A stretch of 15,102 bases of DNA from positions 9,327-24,428 of the forward strand of contig DOID01000074.1 of assembly GCA_003511465.1 (NCBI GenBank), in the 5' to 3' direction. The position numbers were made by a program, and so were the translations under genes. Of the stretch, positions 8,258-14,462 are shown in pieces. Positions within the stretch are counted from its first letter, which is position 1. The number at the start of each line of letters is the position of its first letter. The notes below the pieces were generated by a model, which made no database searches, was not told the origin of the DNA, and saw only the letters and a list, made by a program, of their open reading frames with translations. This stretch comes from Bacillota bacterium (lineage in GTDB: Bacteria; Bacillota; UBA4882; UBA10575).

Positions 8258-9262
8258 CTATTGATACCTGACTCGGGGGTCAAGTAATGGATATATCAGA
8301 TCAATAATTAGCATGGCAGTTGATACGCCGACAATTGAAAAAATATTAATGCCCAAAATTAGATTATAATCCCCGGCCAAGATTGCCGAATACAGTAGCG
8401 TGCCGATCCCCGGATAGGAGAATACGATTTCGGTAATTAATGCGCCCCCAAAGATAAAGCCAAGATTCAGCGCTAAGCCCGTTATTTGTGGGATAATCGC
8501 ATTCCGCATAATATACCGGAAAATGATCTTTAATTTAGGCAGTCCTGAAGCCTCAGCATAAACCACATAATCTTCTTCAACCACATTGGAAGCGACATTC
8601 CGCATCTGCAAAAACCAGCCCCCAATCTCGAGCACTACCATTGACATTATTGGCAAAAAAGCATGTCTGAACAGATCAAGGATAAATCTAAGGTTAAAAC
8701 CTACTTTAGCTCCCATACTATAACCGCCGGCCATCGGAAACACAGGAAAGATAAAGGCAAATATAATCAGTAAAACAAGCGCCATTATATAATAGGGAAT
8801 CGGGCGCATCCCCATCGCCAAAACTTCCATTATTTTTGCCAAAATTGAATTGGGGAAACTTACTTTTATTCCCCCAAGCATCGTCCCGATTACCCATGAC
8901 AGCATTAAGGAAACCAGTAATAGTCCAAGGGTCCAAGGCAAAGAGATTTTTATCAACTCAACAACGGGGGTAGGAAACTGGGTGAAAGAAGGGCCAAGGT
9001 TCCCTATAAACAACCTTTTCCAGTAATTAATATACTGTTGAAAGAGACCACCTTTCAAACCATACAATTCCTGTAGCGTTTCTCTCATTTCCTCAACCGC
9101 CGCTGGATCTAAATACTGCCCCTGGGCTGTCATTCGATTGAGCTGGTGTTCAACCGGGTCTGAAGGTAATAACCGGGGAATAATGAAGACCAAGGTAATT
9201 CCAATAAATAAGACCGTTATATACTGGATAAAGCGTGGGATAATATATTTTTTAAACACCAT
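8258..9262 (-). CDS. Opp/Dpp-type ABC transporter permease, OppB-like
   Basis: First permease subunit of the family-5 importer, 334 residues. It has an N-terminal helix (YITVLFIGITLVFIIPRL) followed by the LPSDPVEHQL region typical of OppB/DppB, about five further membrane segments, and the EAA loop YAEASGLPKLKIIFRYIMRN. It ends in YPLLDPRVRYQ, the standard C-terminal motif. The ATG at 9262 follows GGAGG at a short four-base spacing; a GTG comes directly after and could also serve. It is separated from oppA by a hairpin at 9303-9331. Confidence 0.92.
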   Translation of the reverse strand: MVFKKYIIPRFIQYITVLFIGITLVFIIPRLLPSDPVEHQLNRMTAQGQYLDPAAVEEMRETLQELYGLKGGLFQQYINYWKRLFIGNLGPSFTQFPTPVVELIKISLPWTLGLLLVSLMLSWVIGTMLGGIKVSFPNSILAKIMEVLAMGMRPIPYYIMALVLLIIFAFIFPVFPMAGGYSMGAKVGFNLRFILDLFRHAFLPIMSMVVLEIGGWFLQMRNVASNVVEEDYVVYAEASGLPKLKIIFRYIMRNAIIPQITGLALNLGFIFGGALITEIVFSYPGIGTLLYSAILAGDYNLILGINIFSIVGVSTAMLIIDLIYPLLDPRVRYQ

Positions 9263-9302
9263 TAGCCCTCCATAATACGATATTTATCAGCTTCTTTTTT
9301 TT

Positions 9303-9331
9303 AAAAGCCTCCCTGCATTAGGGAGGCTTTT
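9303..9331 (-). terminator. Intercistronic hairpin between oppA and oppB
   Basis: A perfect 12-bp stem (AAAAGCCTCCCT paired with AGGGAGGCTTTT) closes a 5-base loop, starting seven bases after the oppA stop. Read on the minus strand the stem ends in TTTT but is then followed by A residues, so it resembles a leaky terminator or a 3' stability hairpin rather than a full stop. Because of its symmetry it could also work for plus-strand transcripts. It parallels the hairpin after the other binding-protein gene at 1759-1779. Confidence 0.75.
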
Positions 9332-9337
9332 AGCTCC

Positions 9338-11212
9338 TTACTTCCTGCCAGTAGGCTCGAGGAACGGTAATACGAATTTTAAGTTGGGCCAATGGTACCA
9401 AGGAACGGCATAAGGATTTTCACCGCCCGGATAATTTGTCCAATAATAGGTGTCCAGTCCCATAAAGCCCGGGAAGGAAGCCAATGAAACTCCTGGTTGT
9501 CCGTCAATCAGTATCTTGGCCACTTCTAATCCCAATTCAATAATTTCGGGATCATTGTAATCGGTATTTTCCATCTTTTCGATGAGCCGATCTAAATCTT
9601 TATGTACCCATCTTGATTGATGGCCAACCCGTTTTTCACCGATTGGTTTAAAGTAAGATGATTTGAAAACACTAAATGCTCTGTACAGATCGATCCCGGC
9701 ACCAAAGGGTTCCGCTGCCGGTTGGCCTCCTACTACCTGGTAATCGCCGGTCTCGGTCAATGATTCAACCTGTTCCGTCGGCCTGGCTTCGCAATCGATC
9801 CCAAACTCTTGCCACTGGTTGGCAATCGCAAAAGCCCATTTAAATGAGGGGTTAGTCGCAGCCGTAAGGGAGACGATCTCAATTTTCCATGGGGTCCCAT
9901 CGGGTAATAACCATTTACCATCACTATTACGGGTAAAACCATTCTTTTTCAGTAATTTCTCGGCAATCTCCGGGGAATGTTTCCACCAGCCATAGCCGAA
10001 CATCACTCTGAGCTCTTGCTCTGTTTCCGGTATAGACCCTTTTTCTCTGGCGGCTTCGGCCATTTCAAACGGTAAATTAGCATTATAGGGTTTAAACTGC
10101 TCGCCATCTACTTCAATGGTATAATCTTCGAGCCAGGGTTGTAATCTTTCGTAATAGGTTTCATAGTAAGGTAGTAGCGCTGGAATATAGGCTGGTGAAA
10201 AGGCAGCAGCGCCATTATAGGCTGTGAGTGCCAGGCTTTTTGCGTCCAACGCTAGATTTAAAGCCCAACGCACTTCTCGATTATCAAAAGGCTTGACTAG
10301 AGTATTGAAGGCCGCTCCTGTTACGCAAGGATGTAACAATTCGGCTGTGGGGAAATCTTCATAATACCCACGGGCATACTTGTTTCGATCCAGCACAACC
10401 TGGAGTGATTCAGGGGTTAAATCCGCCATATCCAGCTGGTGGCTTACTTGAGCCATCGCTTTTTTGGAGGCATCTCCATAATGGATAAACTTGACATATT
10501 TGGGCGCTGGCTTGCCATAGAGCATTCCCGTGGCTGTCCTTTGCCAATCCTCTCTACGTTCATAGAGGAACCAGTAACCACCCAGATCGTATTCGGCAAG
10601 TTTATACGGACCAGTTCCAATCGGTGGATTAAACTGAAAACTCAACGGATCTTCAACTTTTTCAAAAACATGCTTTGGTAAAATACGGCAAGCCCCCCAC
10701 CGGTCTAAAAACTCAAAATGGAACCGGGAATTGGCATTCTTTAGCTCAAATACGACTGTATAATCATCGGTTTTGTATATTTTATTGATATTCTGATTAA
10801 ACTGTGTATGACTACTCATCCCTGGAGTTTCCATACAAAGTTTAACAGTATAGACTACATCGTCCGCAGTAAATTCAACACCATCGTTCCAAAATATTCC
10901 TTCCCGCAAATTAACTGTAAGTTTCGTGAAACCATCGGAATAAATTGGATTTTTTTCTGCCAGGACATTAATTATTTCGCCTGTAACATAATCCGCCATC
11001 CATAAAGGATCAATGACAAGCTGTTGGAGACCTTTATCATTCCCGACCCAAGTCGCCCAGAAATTAAAATTCCCGGGATTACCGACTTTACCGGTGAGAA
11101 TATCCGCAACTAGCATTTCATTCCGAGCCGGATTAATCGCCAATACTGAACTTGACAGGATTAAACACACAACCGTTAGCATTAGGAAAAGAACCGAACC
11201 TTTAATCTTCAT
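9338..11212 (-). CDS. Extracellular solute-binding protein family 5 (OppA-like), probable oligosaccharide binder
   Basis: Ligand-capturing component of the Opp-type importer, 624 residues, within the range of family-5 binding proteins. Residues 1-25 are a signal peptide (MKIKGSVLFLML..., ending SVLA) with no lipobox cysteine near the cleavage site, so not a lipoprotein. Family-5 marks include LTVNLREGIFWNDGVEFTAD, DDVVYTVKLC, PIGTGPYKL and FDNREVRWALNLALD. Start at 11212 with AAGGAGG seven bases upstream. First gene of the unit oppA-B-C-D-F-xylC, with promoter and operators at 11322-11553. Family-5 proteins mostly bind peptides, but related systems in thermophiles such as Thermotoga are known to bind xylo- or gluco-oligosaccharides. 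Co-transcription with a beta-xylosidase makes that the better guess here; the ligand cannot be read directly from the sequence. Confidence 0.92.
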   Translation of the reverse strand: MKIKGSVLFLMLTVVCLILSSSVLAINPARNEMLVADILTGKVGNPGNFNFWATWVGNDKGLQQLVIDPLWMADYVTGEIINVLAEKNPIYSDGFTKLTVNLREGIFWNDGVEFTADDVVYTVKLCMETPGMSSHTQFNQNINKIYKTDDYTVVFELKNANSRFHFEFLDRWGACRILPKHVFEKVEDPLSFQFNPPIGTGPYKLAEYDLGGYWFLYERREDWQRTATGMLYGKPAPKYVKFIHYGDASKKAMAQVSHQLDMADLTPESLQVVLDRNKYARGYYEDFPTAELLHPCVTGAAFNTLVKPFDNREVRWALNLALDAKSLALTAYNGAAAFSPAYIPALLPYYETYYERLQPWLEDYTIEVDGEQFKPYNANLPFEMAEAAREKGSIPETEQELRVMFGYGWWKHSPEIAEKLLKKNGFTRNSDGKWLLPDGTPWKIEIVSLTAATNPSFKWAFAIANQWQEFGIDCEARPTEQVESLTETGDYQVVGGQPAAEPFGAGIDLYRAFSVFKSSYFKPIGEKRVGHQSRWVHKDLDRLIEKMENTDYNDPEIIELGLEVAKILIDGQPGVSLASFPGFMGLDTYYWTNYPGGENPYAVPWYHWPNLKFVLPFLEPTGRK

Positions 11213-11321
11213 TATTAACCTCCTTAATAATTCTCAAGTTCGTTGTAGCTTCACTCTACTCCGAAAATGATTACCGCTTTTTCCGCTGCCTCGATCACTC
11301 CTTTCCTCATAAATGTGCATT

Positions 11322-11335
11322 TCTAACCGGTTAGA
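11322..11335. promoter_or_regulatory. LacI-type operator, distal copy upstream of oppA (perfect palindrome)
   Basis: TCTAACCGGTTAGA is a perfect 14-bp palindrome and the best copy of the window consensus. It is in the oppA leader about 110 bases before the ATG, matching the placement of the distal copy at 3228 before the other binding-protein gene. Confidence 0.8.
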
Positions 11336-11390
11336 TTTTGAGCGAAAAAATAAGCTTGGTTTTGATTTCTGTGGATGAATTTTTTTGGTG

Positions 11391-11404
11391 TCTAAACGAC
11401 CCTA
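11391..11404. promoter_or_regulatory. Operator half-site in the oppA leader
   Basis: TCTAAACGACCCTA keeps the full left half TCTAAnCG but not the right half. It lies between the two complete operators (centres 69 and 77 bp away), as does the degenerate site at 3278 in the other control region. Weak evidence on its own. Confidence 0.3.
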
Positions 11405-11467
11405 TTTATTATTATTTCTATAATCAGAGAGTTATGTATAAAATTAGGAACACCCTGTACATGCGTT

Positions 11468-11481
11468 TCTAAACGGTTAGA
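11468..11481. promoter_or_regulatory. LacI-type operator, promoter-proximal copy upstream of oppA
   Basis: TCTAAACGGTTAGA, matching the TCTAAnCGnTTAGA consensus. Its centre is 146 bp from the perfect palindrome at 11322-11335. It lies about 37 bases or more downstream of the start point expected from the promoter at 11525-11553, so it would act as a roadblock or by looping with the distal copy, unless another promoter lies closer. Confidence 0.77.
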
Positions 11482-11524
11482 TTTTAAGGGATGTTATTAA
11501 CATATTCTTAATGACTACGATCTA

Positions 11525-11553
11525 TTGATAACATATTTGCAATTATTTGTCAA
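11525..11553 (-). promoter_or_regulatory. Probable promoter of the oppABCDF-xylC unit
   Basis: On the minus strand TTGACA (11548-11553) is followed by 17 bases and TATCAA (11525-11530). The -35 box is perfect, the -10 box matches four of six. The -35 box overlaps the stop codon (11550-11552) of the esterase gene. The leader would be about 300 bases. The 11213-11549 stretch holds this promoter, two operators and a half-site; I see no gene, riboswitch or clear terminator in it. Confidence 0.55.
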
Positions 11554-12587
11554 GAAATATCGGTACCGAAGCAAAGCCGGAGAAAATTATAGGCGCCATT
11601 ATTCCAAACACCAAAGTCATGGGCACCGCCTTTTATAAGTACCTGATAATATTGGTTGAAATTCTCCCCCGCCGTTTCCCGCAACCCATTAACAGCCATT
11701 TCATAACTGCTCATCGCTATATCATCATGGTCACCACAGGTAATATATAGTAGATCCATTTTATGCCCTGATGAGGCCATCTTGGAACCCAAAATACTGC
11801 CAGCACTTGTAGTCGGTGCATTTGAAAAAGCTCCGACATAGGCAAATAAATCCTGCATACCCGGTGCTTTAACAGTTTTATCGAGTCCATTATTGAAGTA
11901 ACTGGCCGTCTTTGTATGTTTTATTGCATCAAAACGATATCCGCCAAAGGTTAAATTTAATGACTGCATTCCGCCCATGGAAAGACCGGCAATTGCCCTA
12001 TGCTTTCGGTTATACGCAATTACCGCGGGAGATTTATCCTCAAAACTCGCATATGTATTGAAATTAGCTTCAATAAAAGGAATAAGGTCATATCGCAACT
12101 CATAATCAAAGTAATAGAAGCCCAAGATGTTTGTTTCGTCGGTGGTAAAGGAAGTATGCTCCCAATCATGAGCGCTTCTTCCCTCCGGGAAAACAATAAT
12201 CAATGGTTCAATGTCACCATTGGCAATCAGATGATCAAGTATATTGCAGATAACATAGTTCCCATCAACCTGGCCACTACCACATAGCCATTCATACCGG
12301 TTTCCTCCTACCCCATGAAGGAGATAGAGTACATTATATTTTGTCTCCTGAGCATTTTCATCATAACCTGCTGGCAAATAAACATTACATTTCTTGCTTA
12401 TTGGCTCCCCTTGAACCGATTCTCTTCCTGCCTCTGCACTACTGATCTCCTGATTGGTCACCAGCTGACGTGACCGGTTAATGTAGTTCCGGACAGGATA
12501 AGTGCATTCTTTAATTTCGCCCCTCAATTCTTCAGAAACCGGTTTTTTATATCCGGGAGGCACCGGTCCCACTGTAATCGCATTCAT
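11550..12587 (-). CDS. Cytoplasmic CE1-like carbohydrate esterase (feruloyl/acetyl-xylan esterase type)
   Basis: Alpha/beta-hydrolase of the esterase D/feruloyl-esterase type (CE1, as in the esterase modules of XynZ). It would cut ester-linked acyl or feruloyl groups from xylan fragments. Using the ATG at 12585-12587, which has AGGAGG six to seven bases upstream, the protein has 345 residues. A longer frame to 12614 would place the ribosome binding site inside the coding region. Visible motifs: NVYLPAGYD, oxyanion loop LLHGVGG (89-95), nucleophile elbow GLSMGG with Ser203, probable acid Asp286 or Asp289 in CGDHDD, and His323 in GGAHDFGVWN. No signal peptide or membrane segment, so it should act on imported oligosaccharides. 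It is followed by the oppA control region, without a clear terminator. Its own promoter is not evident. Exact acyl specificity is open. Confidence 0.85.
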   Translation of the reverse strand: MNAITVGPVPPGYKKPVSEELRGEIKECTYPVRNYINRSRQLVTNQEISSAEAGRESVQGEPISKKCNVYLPAGYDENAQETKYNVLYLLHGVGGNRYEWLCGSGQVDGNYVICNILDHLIANGDIEPLIIVFPEGRSAHDWEHTSFTTDETNILGFYYFDYELRYDLIPFIEANFNTYASFEDKSPAVIAYNRKHRAIAGLSMGGMQSLNLTFGGYRFDAIKHTKTASYFNNGLDKTVKAPGMQDLFAYVGAFSNAPTTSAGSILGSKMASSGHKMDLLYITCGDHDDIAMSSYEMAVNGLRETAGENFNQYYQVLIKGGAHDFGVWNNGAYNFLRLCFGTDIS

Positions 12588-12646
12588 GAATTCTCCTCCT
12601 TCACGCAGAATCATCTGAAAAGCTTATATTTTAGTGAAAGAGAACT

Positions 12647-12772
12647 CTACCGATTGTATTCCATCTCCTTGACCACAAAATGATACCACTCGAAATCCCC
12701 TGTATCCAGCTTCCAGGTGATCTTACCTGTACTTGGGATCACATAGCCGTTAAACTCCTTATAATCGGCGGT
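12647..12772 (-). pseudogene. C-terminal remnant of a DUF6544-like protein
   Basis: A 41-codon stretch open on the minus strand and ending in TAG at 12647-12649 reads ADYKEFNGYVIPS, then ITWKLDTGDFEWYHF and ends EMEYNR. This resembles, from memory, the C-terminus of DUF6544-type proteins (DYxEFxGxxVPxxGxxxWxLxxGDFxYxxFxxxxIEYN), whose function is unknown. The frame is closed upstream by a TGA at 12773-12775 and there is no start codon or ribosome binding site, so it is a fragment. The stop lies 60 bases before the esterase start. Family assignment is tentative. Confidence 0.45.
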
Positions 12773-12999
12773 TCACCTTTGCTTTCTTGGCTCCTGAGCA
12801 ACCGTTGCCTTTTAAAACCCTCTACTCGGAGGTTTCTTAAGATGGTGTTCTGCAAGCTTCTCTTTCAAATCCTGGTAAATTGGTTGCCTTCAGACTCATC
12901 AGCCTGTTTCTAACCACAATGCATTGCAATCTTTTTTCTTGAATTATTACAAGCGATTAGGATCGCGAAAAAAAGAATAATGCAAAATCTGTCCCAACC
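12773..12999. other. Non-coding or decayed stretch
   Basis: No intact gene. On the minus strand short open runs switch frames (for example YQDLKEKLAEHHLKK and, in another frame, RVEGFKRQRLLRSQ), which could be further decayed upstream coding sequence of the fragment at 12647-12772. I recognise no family in it. No repeat ends, tRNA or convincing terminator were seen. Confidence 0.4.
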
Positions 13000-13529
13000 C
13001 TATAACTCTAAATATCCTTCCTCCTGTAGAATGGTAATCGCTTCTCCAATTTTCACTTGGGTAAACTTTTCCCCTTTAATCTTTCTTACTCCCTGGATTA
13101 AACTGTTCTTATCCAATAATTCACCGTTAGTTTTAAGCTGTTGGGCCACATAATCGGTAGTCGTAATTACCTCAAGATCATAAGCGGATTTAGTAGCAAA
13201 TTTAGCAATAACATCTTCGATCAGTGGTAATTCTTCTCTACTTAACGTCTCTTCTTCCTCTTCCCTAATCAAACCAACATCTTCAGTTAAGGAAATCTGA
13301 TGGGTCATCCCTTCAGGATTAATTATTAGGACTCCTTGCATCTCGAGGCGATGAATGGCATAGTTTAACTCCGAGCTATAAGGGCCATAATAATGGATGG
13401 AAAAAGGGAAACTTAGTTTAATTCCTTTTCGTCAATTAAATATACCAGTTTTTGCAGTGTTTTCTTGCCCGGCCTTTGAATCCGACTGATTTCCCTAATT
13501 ACAGGGATTAACCTCTCAATCTTACCCAT
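13000..13529 (-). pseudogene. YwgA-like protein, interrupted by a frameshift
   Basis: Resembles Bacillus subtilis YwgA, an uncharacterised protein of about 165 residues. The ATG at 13527-13529 has AAAGGAGGAT upstream. The first frame reads MGKIERLIPVIREISRIQRP, then GKKTLQKLVYLIDEK, and hits TAA at 13413-13415. The second frame, open from 13422, continues with IKLSFPFSIHYYGPYSSELN and LEMQGVLIIN to the stop at 13000. YwgA has the same order (RKKLQKIVYI ... FHFYGPYSEEL). One missing base near the AAAAGG run at 13424-13429 would restore a protein of about 176 residues. The ATG at 13341 is only an internal Met. It directly follows the HD gene (15-base gap), as ywgA follows ywfO in Bacillus. Either real decay or a sequencing error in an A run. 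Confidence 0.75.
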
Positions 13530-13544
13530 GGTTATCCTCCTTTA

Positions 13545-14144
13545 CTATGACATAGCTTTAAATATGTCCTGAACTATGTCTTCAGCCTCCGAAGCAATTT
13601 CCTCTTGAGCATAGATCCGCCAAATATTGATTGGCTCCGTCATATTCTTAATCACTCCCGATTCTGTACTAATTGTTCCAGGTGTAATACTATGGTCAAG
13701 AATGATCGGAATAGCCTGTTCACGATCGATCGTATGCTTGAGCGGAATCTTATGCGCTAATTTATCAGCTGAATCATAGATTAAATTTCCCTTCCCGAAT
13801 CTCCTCTCCAATTCATTTTTGATGAAATTAAAAATCCTTTGGTCATTATGTTCAGAATGAGTCGGCGATTCATAAACACACTTCATTATTCTTCTCGTTA
13901 TTAAGCGATTGGAATATTCATCAGTACTCTGATAGTCTTTTATCCAGCTCCATACTTTATCATCATTCCAGGCTAAATAATCACCAACATCGTTAGGATA
14001 CTTGCTGTTAGGTAGATTATTCTTTAAAAACTCGACTAATATTTTATCCAAAAACCTTCTGGTTCTATGAAAATAAACTTGGATAAACATAAAATAACGT
14101 GCTAAAACAAACTCTTCCTTGCCGCCTCTTCTGACAATTCTATG
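13545..14144 (-). pseudogene. HD-domain phosphohydrolase (YwfO-like), N-terminally truncated
   Basis: YwfO-like proteins are HD-domain nucleotide phosphohydrolase relatives of about 400 residues or more. Here only the part after the HD domain remains: LARYFMFIQVYFHRTRR, DVGDYLAWNDDKVW, VYESPTHSEHNDQRIF, KIPLKHTIDREQAIPII and TEPINIWRIYA. The first ATG is at 14090, but the family-like sequence EEFVLARYF continues in frame upstream of it to about 14117, and the frame is closed by a TAA at 14145-14147. That ATG therefore lies inside the ancestral gene, has no ribosome binding site, and the catalytic HD residues are absent. A different frame just upstream reads NNIELSEEAARK, which hints at a further frameshift. 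Followed at 15 bases by the ywgA-like pseudogene. An enzymatic role is very unlikely for what remains. Confidence 0.75.
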
Positions 14145-14462
14145 TTATTATAAAAATATTCTACCAAATAACAAAAATACCTCTCAATATTTATTGTAAC
14201 AAGGAGGGGTGACAACTGTATGTCATGGAACAAAAGTTCGGTCGGTTGGTATTTCATATTTCCATAAAAGCCCCTCACTTAAAATCAATGATTTTCTCGA
14301 ATTAGAAACAAGTGATTTTATTGCTCTAGGAGATTGAAGGAATATAATGGATGTTCGGCGAATTATGTTAATAACCCTTGAATGAATAGCTTTAAAGATT
14401 GCTTTTCCAAAATAATAACCGAGGGTTTTGTTGGTAAAAAGTAGTAGTAGGGAGGTGAGCCC
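14145..14462. other. Intergenic region with possible small decayed reading frame
   Basis: No intact gene. On the plus strand AAGGAGGGG (14201-14209) precedes an ATG at 14220 that codes for only 15 residues (MSWNKSSVGWYFIFP). The two other frames continue with plausible residues: ISIKAPHLK, then KINDFLELETSDFIALGD, ending at a TGA near 14335. This could be a small gene broken by two frameshifts; I recognise no family. The segment AAAATCA-a-TGATTTT at 14281-14295 is a short inverted repeat. The minus strand shows no coding sequence for the missing HD-domain N-terminus. Confidence 0.35.
14321..14348 (+). promoter_or_regulatory. Possible promoter of the right-edge membrane-protein gene
   Basis: A perfect TATAAT (14343-14348) has TTGCTC (14321-14326) 16 bases upstream; the -35 box is poor. 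It would give a leader of about 108 bases before the GTG at 14463. Offered as a candidate only. Confidence 0.35.

Noticed and set aside
8244..8283. Longer OppC start overlapping the end of oppB
   Set aside because: The ribosome binding site AGGGAGGG sits right before the internal ATG at 8244, and the extra 13 residues are not family-like.
12588..12614. Upstream ATG of the esterase (MILREGGEF prefix)
   Set aside because: The prefix is simply the translated ribosome binding site of the better ATG at 12587.
12870..12912. Minus-strand CTGATGAG followed by GAAA, as in a hammerhead ribozyme core
   Set aside because: The bases after CTGATGA and before GAAA do not form the required stem II, and flanking stems I and III are not visible.
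12680..12913. Plus-strand 77-codon open frame
   Set aside because: It is the opposite strand of decayed minus-strand coding sequence, with no ribosome binding site and no recognisable motif.
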